Positions 44,750-54,469 of a stretch of DNA of 64,000 nt are shown here, piece after piece. Origin of the DNA: Micromonospora pisi (GTDB taxonomy: Bacteria > Actinomycetota > Actinomycetes > Mycobacteriales > Micromonosporaceae); assembly GCF_003633685.1 (NCBI RefSeq), contig NZ_RBKT01000001.1, positions 4,526,001-4,590,000 on the forward strand. Direction: 5' to 3'. A program made the position numbers and the translations under genes. The notes beneath the pieces were generated by a model. That model saw only the letters and a program-made list of their open reading frames with translations. It did no database searches and was not told the origin of the DNA. Positions within the stretch are counted from its first letter, which is position 1; each line of letters starts with the position of its first letter.

Positions 44750-45887
44750 TAGCGGCGCCTATCGTTCGCAGCCCGTCGACGTCATGTACGTCGGCGGGCT
44801 GCGCCGTGACCGCCACCGTCGGCACCATCGGGTACGCGTCCGTGAAGACAGCCGCCACCCGCTGCTCCCGGGCCGCCTGCTGAGCCAACGCGGCGTGCAC
44901 CCGCAGCGTCTCCACCGTGCTCTCGTGACCACCCAGCTCCGCCAGCCGCTCCGCGGCGGCCAGGCTCTGCTCGGCTGAGAGATCGGCCGCGTTGGTCCGG
45001 TGCACCCGGTTGAGCACCAGCCCGGCGAGCGGCATCCGGTCCTCGCCGAGCCGTCCGGCGAAGTACGCCGCCTCCCGTACCGCGTCCGGCTCCGGTGCCG
45101 CGACCAGCAGAAACGCCGTCTCCTGCGCCTGGAGGATGCGGTACGTCTGCTCCGCCCGCTGCCGGAAACCGCCGAACATCGAGTCGAGTGCCGCGACGAA
45201 TCCGGACAGGTCAGTGAGCAACTGGGCGCCGAGCACCTTCTGCACCACCCGGGAGAACATCCCGAACGACGCCGTGACCAGGCTGAACATGCTCCGTCCG
45301 CCGGACCGGGCCGGAGCCAGCAGCAGCCGCAGCATCCGCCCGTCGAGGAAACGGGAGAGCCGGGCCGGCGCGTCCAGGAAATCCAGGGCCGACCGGGACG
45401 GTGGCGTGTCGACCACGATCAGGTCCCACTCGCCCCGGGCGTGCAACTGCCCCAGCTTCTCCATCGCCATGTACTCCTGCGTACCGGCGAAGGTCGAACT
45501 CATGGCCTGGTAGAAGGGGTTGGCGAAAATCTCGGCAGCCTTCGCCGGGTCGCTGTGCGCGAGCACCACGTCGTCGAAGGTCCGCTTCATGTCCAGCATC
45601 ATGGCGTGCAGCTCGCCGCCACTGGCCTCCACGTCGATCCCCTTGACCTGCCGTGGCGTGTTGTCCAGCTCGGTCAGGCCGAGTGACTGGGCGAGCCGGC
45701 GGGCCGGGTCGATGGTGAGCACGACCGTACGCCGTCCGTGTATCTCGGCCGCGCGTAGCGCGAGCGCCGCGGCGGTGGTGGTCTTTCCCACGCCACCTGA
45801 GCCACAGCAGACCACGATCCTCACACCGGAATCGGCGAGGATCTGGTCGACATCCAGCTGCGGCGCTGGTTGATCGGAAGGCACCAT
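44736..45887 (-). CDS. ArsA-like ATPase (first of a pair)
   Basis: 383 residues. A deviant Walker A CCGSGGVGKTTTAAALALRA is near residue 30, switch I VDTPPSRSALDFLDAP near residue 162, and the ArsA-type DPARRLAQSLGL near residue 61. No transmembrane segment is seen. In actinomycetes two such ATPases sit beside wblA and are annotated as anion-transporting ATPases, although no ArsB pump is nearby; a Get3-like or signalling role is possible. It lies downstream of its partner on the minus strand (54-bp gap). Confidence 0.88.
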   Translation of the reverse strand: MVPSDQPAPQLDVDQILADSGVRIVVCCGSGGVGKTTTAAALALRAAEIHGRRTVVLTIDPARRLAQSLGLTELDNTPRQVKGIDVEASGGELHAMMLDMKRTFDDVVLAHSDPAKAAEIFANPFYQAMSSTFAGTQEYMAMEKLGQLHARGEWDLIVVDTPPSRSALDFLDAPARLSRFLDGRMLRLLLAPARSGGRSMFSLVTASFGMFSRVVQKVLGAQLLTDLSGFVAALDSMFGGFRQRAEQTYRILQAQETAFLLVAAPEPDAVREAAYFAGRLGEDRMPLAGLVLNRVHRTNAADLSAEQSLAAAERLAELGGHESTVETLRVHAALAQQAAREQRVAAVFTDAYPMVPTVAVTAQPADVHDVDGLRTIGAAISRP

Positions 45888-45941
45888 CCGAGCGTATCGG
45901 GATTGGGGCTCCCGCTGCCCAGGGCAGCGCTCAGGTGTGAG

Positions 45942-46919
45942 TCAATCGGCGCTGGCCAGCACTGCTGCCAGCCGATCCAGGCCGGACCGGTCGACCCCTT
46001 CGGGCAACAGCGGTAACACCGTTATCGGCAGCCCCAGCTCAACCAGGTCCGAGCGGAGCGACTCCTCCAGTTCACGTCGGGTGAGCTGGTCACGGGCCTC
46101 GGTGTGGAGAGCGGCGACGGTGGCCCGGTCGGCGGCCAACCCGGCGGCGGCCAGCCCGCGACGCAACTCCGCCTGGCTGACCTTCGCCGCCAGCAGCGGT
46201 GGCCGGGCGCTGTTGACGATCACCCGACCGACCGGGATGCGCAGCTTGTTCAGCTCGGCGATCGCGTCGACCGTCTCCTGGACCGGCATCTCCTCCAGCA
46301 GCGTCACCACGTGCACCGAGGTGATCGGTGAGCGCAACAGGGCCGCCACACCCTCGCTCTGGGTCTTGATCGGCCCGACCTTGGCCAGCCGGGCGGCCTC
46401 GGCGGTGACGTTGAGGAACCGGCCGATCCGGCCGGTCGGTGGGGCGTCCAGCACGACCGAGTCGTACACCCGGCGCTTCTCCGCCGTCCGGGTGGTCGCC
46501 TCCTTCACCTTGCCGGTGAGCAGCACGTCCCGCAGTCCCGGTGCGATGGTGGTGGCGAAGTCGATCGCGCCGAGCTTGCGCAGTGCCCGGCCGGCGGCGC
46601 CGAGCTTGTAGAACATGTCCAGGTACTCGAGGAGGGCCTCCTCGGGATCCACGGCGAGTGCGCGTACCTCTCCGCCACCGGGAAGCGCGACGATCCGTCG
46701 CTCCTCGTACGGCAGCGGGCCGGTGCCGAAGAGCTGGCCGATGCCCTGCCGGCCCTCGACCTCCACCAGCAGGGTGCGCCGCCCGTCGGCGGCCAGGGCG
46801 AGCGCCAGCGCGGCGGCGACGCTCGTCTTCCCGGTTCCGCCCTTGCCGGTCACCACGTGCAGACGGGCGGGCCAGCCCGTACCGGGCTGACCCTCCGACG
46901 CGTCGTCACCTGCTCGCAC
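45942..46919 (-). CDS. ArsA-like ATPase (second of a pair)
   Basis: 325 residues. The N-terminus holds a P-loop VTGKGGTGKTSVAAALALAL near residue 22, then LLVEVEGRQGIGQLFGTGPL and DSVVLDAPPTGRIGRFLNV (switch-type motif near residue 152). It is the likely partner of the 44736-45887 ATPase; heterodimers of two half-size units would mimic the two halves of ArsA. GTG start at 46919, 27 bp from the next upstream gene, so a co-transcribed minus-strand unit is likely. Confidence 0.88.
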   Translation of the reverse strand: MRAGDDASEGQPGTGWPARLHVVTGKGGTGKTSVAAALALALAADGRRTLLVEVEGRQGIGQLFGTGPLPYEERRIVALPGGGEVRALAVDPEEALLEYLDMFYKLGAAGRALRKLGAIDFATTIAPGLRDVLLTGKVKEATTRTAEKRRVYDSVVLDAPPTGRIGRFLNVTAEAARLAKVGPIKTQSEGVAALLRSPITSVHVVTLLEEMPVQETVDAIAELNKLRIPVGRVIVNSARPPLLAAKVSQAELRRGLAAAGLAADRATVAALHTEARDQLTRRELEESLRSDLVELGLPITVLPLLPEGVDRSGLDRLAAVLASAD

Positions 46920-46946
46920 GTATACGAGCGTAACCAGCCGTACCGG

Positions 46947-48062
46947 CTAGCTGACCTCGCAGACCCGCCATCCGGTCTTCTGGATCACGGTGAACTTCAA
47001 CTGCTGGTCGACGGTCTTCTCGTCACCGGTGGTCATGGTGAGCTGGACCGAGACCGTTGCCTGCGCCTCGGTCTGGTTTTCGACCTTCGGCTTCTGCCAC
47101 TTGAATCGTGGGGCTTTGTAGGTGGTCGAGAGCTTTTCCACCTCTTCCACCTTGTCGGCGATGTCTGCCTTGTTGCCCGCCTGGGAGCAGACCAGGGCGG
47201 CGGCCTTCTCCGCGTCCTTGTCGACGTAGACCGCCTTCAGGAAGCTGTCGACCGCGCCCGCGGGGTTGGGCGCTCCCTGGCCGACCTCGGTGTTGCGCAG
47301 CAGCAGGAACGCCGCGGTGCCGCCGCCACCGCAGAGCACCAGCGCGGCGGCGAGCACGATCGAGGCGATGAGCAGGCCGCGCCTCTTCTTCGGCGGTGTC
47401 TGCGCCGGCGGTGGGTATCCCGGCGGCAACGGGTAACCGGGCTGCCCGAACTCCGCCGACCCCGGCACCGGCTGCCCCGGGTACGGCGCGCCGGGCACCG
47501 GCTGACCGGGTTGGGGCCCGGCGTACGGCGCGCCGGGCACCGGCTGACCGGGCTGTCCCGGGTACGGGGTGCCCGACACGGGCTGTCCCGGGTACGGCGT
47601 CCCCGACACCGGCTGACCGGGCCAGTTCTGCGGCGGAACCGGCTGGGTCGGAACCGGCTGGGTCGGAACCGGCTGTACGGGAATCGGCTGGGTCGGGATG
47701 GCCTGCGTCGGCGGGGCCTCGGCTTCCGGCGCTCCACCGGAGGGCACGACGCCCGGACCCGTCGGATCGGCGGGGGTGGTCGGCGCCGCCACGGGCGTTG
47801 TCGGGACCGCTTCGGTCGGTGCCTCGGCCGCTGGTGGCGTCGGTGTCACCGGCTCGGGTGCCCCGGTCGTCGCGGGCTCCGTCGTCGCGGGCTCCGTCGG
47901 CGTGCCCGGCGCGGCAGGCCCGGCATCCGGTGCGGAAGCTCCGGCGGCTGGCGCGGAAGCGTCGGCGTCCGGTGTGGTCGGAGTTGCCTGCGTGGGCTCC
48001 TCGTCGCGGGGCGGCTGACCACCCGGCGGTTCGGCAGGGCCGCCGTTGGGCGGTTGGGTCAT
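46947..48062 (-). CDS. Pro-rich membrane protein with extracytoplasmic DUF4878-like domain
   Basis: 371 residues. A low-complexity region of about 235 residues rich in Pro, Gln, Ala and Thr contains repeats of the PGQPVSGTPY / PGQPVPGAPY kind. It is followed by a basic RRG stop-transfer and one transmembrane helix (LLIASIVLAAALVLCGGGG), then a C-terminal 100-residue NTF2/DUF4878-like domain (VDSFLKAVYVDKDAEKAAALVCSQA) with two Cys (VCSQA and VCEVS). ATG 48062 is chosen. Exported domain of unknown role; the architecture is widespread in actinobacteria. Confidence 0.8.
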   Translation of the reverse strand: MTQPPNGGPAEPPGGQPPRDEEPTQATPTTPDADASAPAAGASAPDAGPAAPGTPTEPATTEPATTGAPEPVTPTPPAAEAPTEAVPTTPVAAPTTPADPTGPGVVPSGGAPEAEAPPTQAIPTQPIPVQPVPTQPVPTQPVPPQNWPGQPVSGTPYPGQPVSGTPYPGQPGQPVPGAPYAGPQPGQPVPGAPYPGQPVPGSAEFGQPGYPLPPGYPPPAQTPPKKRRGLLIASIVLAAALVLCGGGGTAAFLLLRNTEVGQGAPNPAGAVDSFLKAVYVDKDAEKAAALVCSQAGNKADIADKVEEVEKLSTTYKAPRFKWQKPKVENQTEAQATVSVQLTMTTGDEKTVDQQLKFTVIQKTGWRVCEVS

Positions 48063-48388
48063 GGTCTCCCCCGTAGGGCCTCGGTACGCCGGTCCTGCGG
48101 CAGCCCTTCGGTGCACCGGCGGGCCGCGCGAGCTGGCGCAGTGATCAGGCTTGGCGAGAGAGCATACGTGCCCGCTCGCGGCTGAGGGTAGCTGTCCTGC
48201 ACCAACCGAGGGTTGTGGCGTACCGCCACCAGCGTGATCTCGATTCCGGCGTTGCCGTTGTCGCTGGGCGTCCGTTGGAGCATGCGGGGGTGGCCGGCAC
48301 CGGGACCCGAGGGCCGATGCCCGTAGGCTGTCCGGCACGTCCGTACGCCGTCCGGCGCAGCAGTCACGAACGAGGGGACCAGCCAGCG
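48063..48388. promoter_or_regulatory. Divergent intergenic region
   Basis: This 326-bp gap lies between the minus-strand Pro-rich protein and the plus-strand DUF4177 gene. Reading frames across it are shadows without protein character. It must contain both promoters; I see no recognisable boxes or RNA element. Confidence 0.4.
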
Positions 48389-48544
48389 ATGCAGAAGTGG
48401 GAGTACGCCACGGTGCCGCTGCTCACGCACGCGACCAAGCAGATTCTCGACAACTGGGGCGAGGACGGTTGGGAGCTGGTGGGCGTGGTGCCGGGCCCGA
48501 ATCCGGAGCAGCTCGTCGCCTACCTGAAGCGGCCCAAGGCATGA
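48389..48544 (+). CDS. DUF4177 family small protein
   Basis: 51 residues, the typical DUF4177 length: MQKWEYATVPLLTH, then NWGEDGWELVGVVPGP and YLKRPKA. The family consists of short beta-rich proteins of unknown function, and in actinomycetes it is found with the downstream RidA gene and the ArsA-like pair. GAGGGGACC lies upstream of the ATG. Its TGA overlaps the ATG of the RidA gene (ATGA). Confidence 0.85.
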   Translation: MQKWEYATVPLLTHATKQILDNWGEDGWELVGVVPGPNPEQLVAYLKRPKA

Positions 48545-49002
48545 GCAACGGTCCACACGCCAAGCTCGCCGAGTTGGGGCTGAGCCTGCCCGAGGTGGTC
48601 CCGCCGCTCGCCTCGTACGTCCCGGCGGTGCAGTCCGGTCGCCAGGTGTACGTCTCCGGCCAGTTGCCCATGGTCGACGGGAAGCTGCTCGCCACCGGCA
48701 AGGTGGGCAACGGCGTCTCCGCCGAGCAGGCGAAGGACCTGGCCGAGCAGTGCGCCCTGAACGCGCTCGCGGCCATCGACTCGCTGGTCGGCCTGGAGAA
48801 CGTCGTCAAGATCGTCAAGGTGACCGGCTTCGTCGCCTCGGCGGAAGGCTTCACCGGCCAGCCGGGTGTCATCAACGGCGCCTCGAACCTCTTCGGCGCG
48901 GTCTTCGGTGAGGCCGGCCGGCACGCGCGCAGCGCCGTCGGCGTGGCCGAACTGCCGTTGGACGCCCCGGTCGAGGTCGAGGTCATCGTCGAGGTCGCCT
49001 GA
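48541..49002 (+). CDS. RidA/YjgF family protein
   Basis: 153 residues, RidA fold with the VYVSGQLPMVDGKLLATGKVG block near residue 36 and the C-terminal ARSAVGVAELPLDAPVEVEVI, where the Arg (HARSAVGV near residue 127) matches the conserved active-site Arg of enamine/imine deaminases. It belongs to the longer YjgF subfamily often annotated as endoribonuclease L-PSP. Probably clears reactive enamines. Translationally coupled to DUF4177. Confidence 0.9.
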   Translation: MSNGPHAKLAELGLSLPEVVPPLASYVPAVQSGRQVYVSGQLPMVDGKLLATGKVGNGVSAEQAKDLAEQCALNALAAIDSLVGLENVVKIVKVTGFVASAEGFTGQPGVINGASNLFGAVFGEAGRHARSAVGVAELPLDAPVEVEVIVEVA

Positions 49003-49178
49003 CGGCTCACCGGCCGACCACCGACCTACCTGGTGGCGCGACCAGCGCACCTGGGCTGCCCGGACCAACCCCTCATCCGGGTACGTTCGGCACCCCAGGT
49101 GCGGGTTCGCGCCGCCAGGGCGGGGTGCACCGCCGACTCGACTCGGCGACGTCGTCTGCTGGCCGTACGATTCCAGCC

Positions 49179-50105
49179 ATGACTGGGCACGTGAGCGCGC
49201 CGGCCGCGGCGCTGGTCGACCAGCTACCGAGCTGGGTGACCCTGCTCCGGGCACCCAATCCGGGACCGATGACCCTGGACGGCACCAACACCTGGCTGCT
49301 GCGGGCGCCCGGGCAGGATACGGGCGTCGTCATCGACCCCGGTCCGGCCGACGAGGAGCACCTCGCCCGGATCGCCTCCCACGGCCCGATCGGCTTCATC
49401 CTGATCACCCACGGGCACGCCGACCACGTCGAGGGCGCCCGTCGCCTTTCCGACCTGCTCGGCGGAGTACGCGTTTTCGCGGCTGATCCGACCCACTGCG
49501 TCGGAACCGTCCCGCTCGACCCGACCGAGAGTTTCGACGCGTACGGGCTGGGATTCGACGCGTTGGACACCCCCGGACACACCCGTGACTCGGTCTGCTT
49601 CCTGGTCGAGCCGACAACCTCGTTGGACGGGGAGGCGCAGGCCGCCGTCTTCACCGGGGACACCATCCTCGGTCGCGGCACCACCGTGGTCGCCCACCCC
49701 GACGGCGACCTGGGGCAGTACCTCGACAGCCTGGAACTGCTCACCTCGTACGACGGGTTGCCGGCGCTGCCCGGCCACGGCCCGGCACTGGCCGACTGTG
49801 CCGCCGCCGCCCGGTTCTACCTGGCCCACCGCCGGGCCCGCCTCGACCAGGTACGGCAGGCGGTCGCCGCCGGTGCGACCACCGCATCGGAGGTGGTCGC
49901 CGTGGTCTACGCCGACGTGGACCGCTCGCTCTGGTGGGCGGCCGAATGGTCGGTCCGGGCCCAGCTCGACTACCTCGACCGGCGGGAACGCGACCTTGAC
50001 CGGCGGGAACGCGACGGCGACCCGGCCGGGGCGGGGCAGGAAGTCGGATTCAGCGGGCAAGAACGGGAATCGGGGCCGGGGGTCAGCGGGTTGGACCTCC
50101 CGTGA
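49179..50105 (+). CDS. MBL-fold metallo-hydrolase
   Basis: 308 residues. The metallo-beta-lactamase signature THGHADHVEGAR (near residue 80) supplies the first metal ligands. GHTRDSVCF (near residue 133) and FTGDTILGRGTT (near residue 160) continue the set, and GHGP (near residue 205) supplies the last His. It begins with an N-terminal NPGPMTLDGTNTWLLR block like LACTB2-type nucleases/hydrolases. ATG 49179 is chosen; the sequence before it is not family-like. The next gene's GTG overlaps its TGA. The C-terminus carries a charged ERDLDRRERD repeat and low-complexity tail. Confidence 0.9.
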   Translation: MTGHVSAPAAALVDQLPSWVTLLRAPNPGPMTLDGTNTWLLRAPGQDTGVVIDPGPADEEHLARIASHGPIGFILITHGHADHVEGARRLSDLLGGVRVFAADPTHCVGTVPLDPTESFDAYGLGFDALDTPGHTRDSVCFLVEPTTSLDGEAQAAVFTGDTILGRGTTVVAHPDGDLGQYLDSLELLTSYDGLPALPGHGPALADCAAAARFYLAHRRARLDQVRQAVAAGATTASEVVAVVYADVDRSLWWAAEWSVRAQLDYLDRRERDLDRRERDGDPAGAGQEVGFSGQERESGPGVSGLDLP

Positions 50106-53100
50106 CCTGCCCGGTGTGTGGAACCGTCGCCGTGCCCGGCGCGCGGTTCTGCCACAACTGTGGCGCCGCGCTGCCGGCTGCCGCGACCCTGCCGGCGGCC
50201 GAACGCCGGGTGGTTACCGTCCTCTTCGGCGATCTGTCCGATTTCACCTCCTGGTCGGAGGACCTCGACCCGGAACGGGTCGGCGCGGTCACCGACCGGG
50301 TCCTCGCCGCCCTCGCGGGCGCGGTCAAGACCTTCGGCGGACACGTCGACAAGCTCACCGGCGACGGCATCATGGCCGTGTTCGGCGCCCCCGTCGCGCA
50401 CGAGGACGACGCCGAGCGGGCGGTCCGGGCCGCGCTCTCCATGCAGAAGGCGGTCCGCCGGGTCCTCGACGACGAGCGCGGCGGCGGTGCCCCGCTCGGC
50501 CTCCGGGTCGGGCTGAACACCGGCGACGTGGTCGCCGGCATCCAGGCCGCGATCGAGTACACCGTCATCGGCGACACCGTGAACACCGCCGCCCGGCTCG
50601 CCGACGCCTCCGCGATCGGCGCGGTCTACGCCGGCGCCGGCACCGCCGCGGTCACCCGGCACGTCTCCTCGTGGCGGCAGCTGCGGCCGTTGCGACTCAA
50701 GGGCAAGCGTCAGCCGGTCGAGGCGTACGAGCTGCTCGGGCTCCTGGACGCCCCCGGCACCCGCTCCGGACTCGGGGACGAGGCGCCCTTCGTCGGCCGG
50801 GAAGCCGAGATCGGGCGGATCGCCGGACGGCTCGCCGAGGTGATCGACCAGAACGATCCCCGGGTGCTGCTGATGACCGCCGAGGCCGGGGTGGGCAAGT
50901 CGCGCTTCGGCGCCGAGGTCGAACGGCTCGCCGCCGGGTACGACGTCGGCACCGGCCGGTTCGCCGCGCACACCGGGGCGCGGGTGCTCTCCGTACGCTG
51001 CGCGGCCTTCGGTGAACGGCGCCGGCTCGCGCCCCTGGCCGACCTGGTCCGGGCGGCCGTCGGTCTGCCCAGTGGGGGCAGTGCGGCGGTGACCCGACCG
51101 GTCGTCGAGGAGCGGCTGCGCCGGCTCGGCCAACGACTCGCCCGCTACCGGGTGGACCAGCCGCCGATCGCGTCCGAACTGCTGCTCGCCCTGCTCGGCT
51201 ACGGCGACCTGGCACCGGCCCCCGGTGTCCCGGTCGGGGCGGAATGGGCGCCCACTGGTCCGGTACCGGACGCCAACGCGGTGCCGGCGGCCGTCGCCGA
51301 CCTGCTCAGTACGTTGGCCGCGGAGACCCCGATGGTGGTCATCGTCGACGACCTGCACGACGCCACCCCGGAGACGGTGGAGGCGCTCGGCGGCATGCTG
51401 TCCCGGTTGACCGGACCGGTGCTGGTGCTGCTGCTCGGCCGCCCCGAACTGGTCCGTACGGCCGGCGCGTTGACCGGGGTGGCGGACGCCGAGGTGTTCC
51501 CGCTGCCACCGTTGCGGGGCGCCGACGCGGCCCGGCTGCTGACCGTCTATCTCGGTGGTGGTCGGTTGCCGCAGGCGGACGCGGACCGGCTGCTCGCCAC
51601 CGCCCAGGGCAACCCGTTCTATCTCGCCGAACTTGTCACCCTGCTGATCGAGCGTGGCGCCCTGACCGCCGTACGGGACGGGGAGGCCGGCCCGGTCGGC
51701 GGCACCGCCGTCACCGGTGCCGGCGCCGCCTGGCAACTGGTGCCCGGATCGCTCGGCAGCCGTCTGCTCTCCCGTGACCTGGCCGCTGTCCTCGCCGCCC
51801 GGATCGACGCGCTTCCGGTCGACGCCCGTTCGGTGCTGCGTGATGCAGCGGTCGTCGGCGACACCGTGCCGGCGGGTGCGCTGGAGGCGCTGCGTGAGCG
51901 CCGGACCGGTCGGGACGGTGGAGCCGCCACAGTGGACACCGTCGAGCTGGACCGGGCGATCGAAGAGCTGTTGCAGCGACGGATGCTGCACCGCACCCGG
52001 GACGGCTACACCTTCGCCACTCCGCTGATGCGGGAGGCCGCGTACGCCGGTCTGGGCAAGGCCGACCTCGCCGAACGGCACGCGGCGCTGGCCCGGTGGG
52101 CGGCCCGCGTCGAAGCCCCGGCCGGGGCCGGTGACGGGACAACCGTCGACGACCGTACGACGACGGTCGGCGCGGACCGGTCCGGCCTGCCGGACGAGCT
52201 ACGGGACGCGTTTGTCGCCGAGCACGTCGAACGGGCGAGCGCGCTCGCCGACGCGGTCGGCCTCCGGACCGACTCCGTCGCCCGTACGGTGGCGCCGCTG
52301 GGTGTGGCGGCGCTGACCCGATCCGCCCGCAAGGCGATCGCCGCCGGGGAGCCGACGCTCGCGGTCGAGTACGCCGAACGGGCCGCCGTGCTCGGCGGCG
52401 ACGAGGTGCCCGGCCCGGACCAGTTGGTGCACGCCCGGGCCCTGTTGCAGATCGGCCGTCCGGCCGACGCGCTCTGTTTCGCCGAGAAGATCGGCGCCAA
52501 TGCCGGGGACGACGCGGTCCGGCGGGCGGGTGCGTTGCTCGTCGCCGGGCAGGCGTACCAGGCGATCGGCGATCACCAGCGGGCGGTGGCGTCGTGGCAG
52601 GAGGCGTTGCAGGTGGCGACCGCCGCCGACCTGCCGGCACCCCGGGCCTCGGCGATGCGCCGGCTCGGCATGGCGGACTTCTTCGGTGGACGGTTGAGTC
52701 AGGCGAGCAGCCGGTTCGCCGGGGCGTACCAGGTCAACCTGGCCGCCGACGACCGGCGCGGGCAGGCGTGGTCGTTGCAGAACCTGGCCTGGGTGACCAC
52801 CACCAGGGGCGACTTTGCCGGCACCGACGCGGTGCTCGGTCGGGCGGCGCGGCTCTTCGCCGAGACTCACGACCCGGTCGGTCAGGCGTGGCTGCGCGGC
52901 ACGACCGCGTTCGCCCGGCTGCTCGCCGGACGGCTCGCCGAGGCCCGCCGGCTGGCCCGGGTCTTCCTGCCGTTCGGGGAGCGGGTCGGCGAGGCGTGGG
53001 CGGTGGGTACGTTGCGCGCGGTCGAGGCGTTCGCGGCGGCCGAGTTGGGTGAGTTGACCGAGTCCGACCGGGAGGCCCGCCGGGCGTACCGGGACTTCGC

Positions 53101-53863
53101 CGCAGTCTCGGACGACTGGGGCAGGGGATTCGCCCTGGTCGTACGTGGTGTGGTGGCGCGCGGGCTGGATGAGCCGGAGCACGCGCTCGACCTGCTCACC
53201 GATGCCCTGGCGTACGGCGAGCGGACCGCGCATCCGTTGCTGACCGGGCTGGCGGGCACGTTGCGCGGGTTCGTGGCGTTGCAGCGGGGTGACGTGGAGG
53301 CCGCCGAGCGGGACGCGCGGGCGGTGCTCGCCGCGGTCGAGCCGCACAACCCGTTGGCGCCGGTGCAGGTCGGTCCCCGGGTGCTGCTCGCCACCGCCCG
53401 GCTGACCGCCGGTGACCCGAGTACGGCGGTGGGGTTGCTGGCGCCGTTGGCGACCACCGCGAGCACCCCGTCGTTGCTCTTCTCCCGGCAGCAGACCCTG
53501 GCCCGGTACGCGTCCGCGCTGCTCGCCGAGGGGCAGCCGGTGCAGGCGCTGGACTGGGCCCGGCGGGCGTCGACCGCCCCGGCCGAGGACGTACGCAGTG
53601 CGGTGCTCGCGGCGGGGACGTTGGCCGAGACCCTGGCCGCCGTCGGCGAGTACGCCGAGGCGGGTGCGGCTGCGGCGGAGGCGGTGCGGTTGGCGTACTC
53701 GACCCAGCAGGTGAGTGAGCGGGCCGCTGCGGACGCGCTCTGCGCGAGGCTGGCGCCGTACCTGCCGGCTCCGATCGACGTGGCCGCGCTCGCGGCGGCG
53801 GCCGGTCTGGCGGAGTCTGCCGGTCTGGCCGAGTCCGGCTCATCCGCGCACCCGCTAGCGTAG
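50102..53863 (+). CDS. Adenylate cyclase-AAA-TPR multidomain regulator
   Basis: 1253 residues. In order: an N-terminal zinc ribbon (CPVCGTVAVPGARFCHNCG); a class III nucleotidyl cyclase (about 38-215) with metal Asp in FGDLSDFT, Lys in VDKLTGDG, and IEYTVIGDTVNTAARL holding the transition-state Asn/Arg; an AAA/NB-ARC-type ATPase with Walker A AEAGVGKSR (near residue 262) and VVIVDDLHD; and a long alpha-helical TPR-like C-terminal half. All catalytic cyclase residues appear present, so cAMP synthesis is likely. It is transcribed with the MBL gene through a GTGA overlap. The signal sensed is unknown. Confidence 0.92.
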   Translation: MTCPVCGTVAVPGARFCHNCGAALPAAATLPAAERRVVTVLFGDLSDFTSWSEDLDPERVGAVTDRVLAALAGAVKTFGGHVDKLTGDGIMAVFGAPVAHEDDAERAVRAALSMQKAVRRVLDDERGGGAPLGLRVGLNTGDVVAGIQAAIEYTVIGDTVNTAARLADASAIGAVYAGAGTAAVTRHVSSWRQLRPLRLKGKRQPVEAYELLGLLDAPGTRSGLGDEAPFVGREAEIGRIAGRLAEVIDQNDPRVLLMTAEAGVGKSRFGAEVERLAAGYDVGTGRFAAHTGARVLSVRCAAFGERRRLAPLADLVRAAVGLPSGGSAAVTRPVVEERLRRLGQRLARYRVDQPPIASELLLALLGYGDLAPAPGVPVGAEWAPTGPVPDANAVPAAVADLLSTLAAETPMVVIVDDLHDATPETVEALGGMLSRLTGPVLVLLLGRPELVRTAGALTGVADAEVFPLPPLRGADAARLLTVYLGGGRLPQADADRLLATAQGNPFYLAELVTLLIERGALTAVRDGEAGPVGGTAVTGAGAAWQLVPGSLGSRLLSRDLAAVLAARIDALPVDARSVLRDAAVVGDTVPAGALEALRERRTGRDGGAATVDTVELDRAIEELLQRRMLHRTRDGYTFATPLMREAAYAGLGKADLAERHAALARWAARVEAPAGAGDGTTVDDRTTTVGADRSGLPDELRDAFVAEHVERASALADAVGLRTDSVARTVAPLGVAALTRSARKAIAAGEPTLAVEYAERAAVLGGDEVPGPDQLVHARALLQIGRPADALCFAEKIGANAGDDAVRRAGALLVAGQAYQAIGDHQRAVASWQEALQVATAADLPAPRASAMRRLGMADFFGGRLSQASSRFAGAYQVNLAADDRRGQAWSLQNLAWVTTTRGDFAGTDAVLGRAARLFAETHDPVGQAWLRGTTAFARLLAGRLAEARRLARVFLPFGERVGEAWAVGTLRAVEAFAAAELGELTESDREARRAYRDFAAVSDDWGRGFALVVRGVVARGLDEPEHALDLLTDALAYGERTAHPLLTGLAGTLRGFVALQRGDVEAAERDARAVLAAVEPHNPLAPVQVGPRVLLATARLTAGDPSTAVGLLAPLATTASTPSLLFSRQQTLARYASALLAEGQPVQALDWARRASTAPAEDVRSAVLAAGTLAETLAAVGEYAEAGAAAAEAVRLAYSTQQVSERAAADALCARLAPYLPAPIDVAALAAAAGLAESAGLAESGSSAHPLA

Positions 53864-53970
53864 ATCTTCCACGGTCCACAGCGGACGCCTGCGGTTGCGG
53901 GGCGAGCCTTTCGTTGGCCGGGCAGTCGCGGTGGGTGGCCGCGACCACGGGGTGTGTCTGGAGGAGACGG

Positions 53971-54438
53971 ATGAGGCTGCCGCGTTCCGCTGCCGGCTGG
54001 ACGATTGCCGTCTTCGGCCTGCTCGCCCTGGTGCTGGGTCTGGTCGGGCTGATCCGTCCGGAGACGTTGCTGCGTCTGCTGGGTTTCGAGGTGATCGCGG
54101 CGGGGGACCGGGCGAGCGGGGACTACACCCGTACCTACATTGCCGCGTCGTCGATGGCGGCGGTGAACATGGGGGTCTACTACCTGGTCGCCGCGCACAC
54201 TGAATGGCGAGCCTTCTTCCGGTTCACGGTTATTTTCCGGTTGGTCACCTTCAGCGTGTTCTCCACTCTGGTGCTGACCGGCTCCGCGCCCGGGAAATTC
54301 TTCGGCGTCGCCCTCTGGGAAGGGCTGGGTGCGGTGGCCACGGGCGTGGGGCTGTGGCTCGATGCTCGCCGGGTGAAGGTGACTCCGACCTCGCCGGCGA
54401 CCGGTGCTGTCCGGTCGCCGACCGATGCGGGCCGCTGA
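53971..54438 (+). CDS. Small four-helix membrane protein of unknown function
   Basis: 155 residues with about four hydrophobic segments (residues 9-30, 55-75, 82-104, 112-130) and a short cytoplasmic tail. GGAGGAGACGG precedes ATG 53971. It lies between the cyclase and kinase genes, all on the plus strand. No family could be named. The protein ends 31 bp before the kinase start. Confidence 0.7.
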   Translation: MRLPRSAAGWTIAVFGLLALVLGLVGLIRPETLLRLLGFEVIAAGDRASGDYTRTYIAASSMAAVNMGVYYLVAAHTEWRAFFRFTVIFRLVTFSVFSTLVLTGSAPGKFFGVALWEGLGAVATGVGLWLDARRVKVTPTSPATGAVRSPTDAGR

Positions 54439-54469
54439 GCCGTCCGACCTCTTCGGTATTTTCGTTGTT

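Noticed and set aside
44736-46919. Arsenite efflux system
   Set aside because: The two ATPases resemble ArsA, but no ArsB/ACR3 pump, ArsC or ArsR gene is nearby; the pair is the conserved actinomycete wblA neighbour of unknown role.
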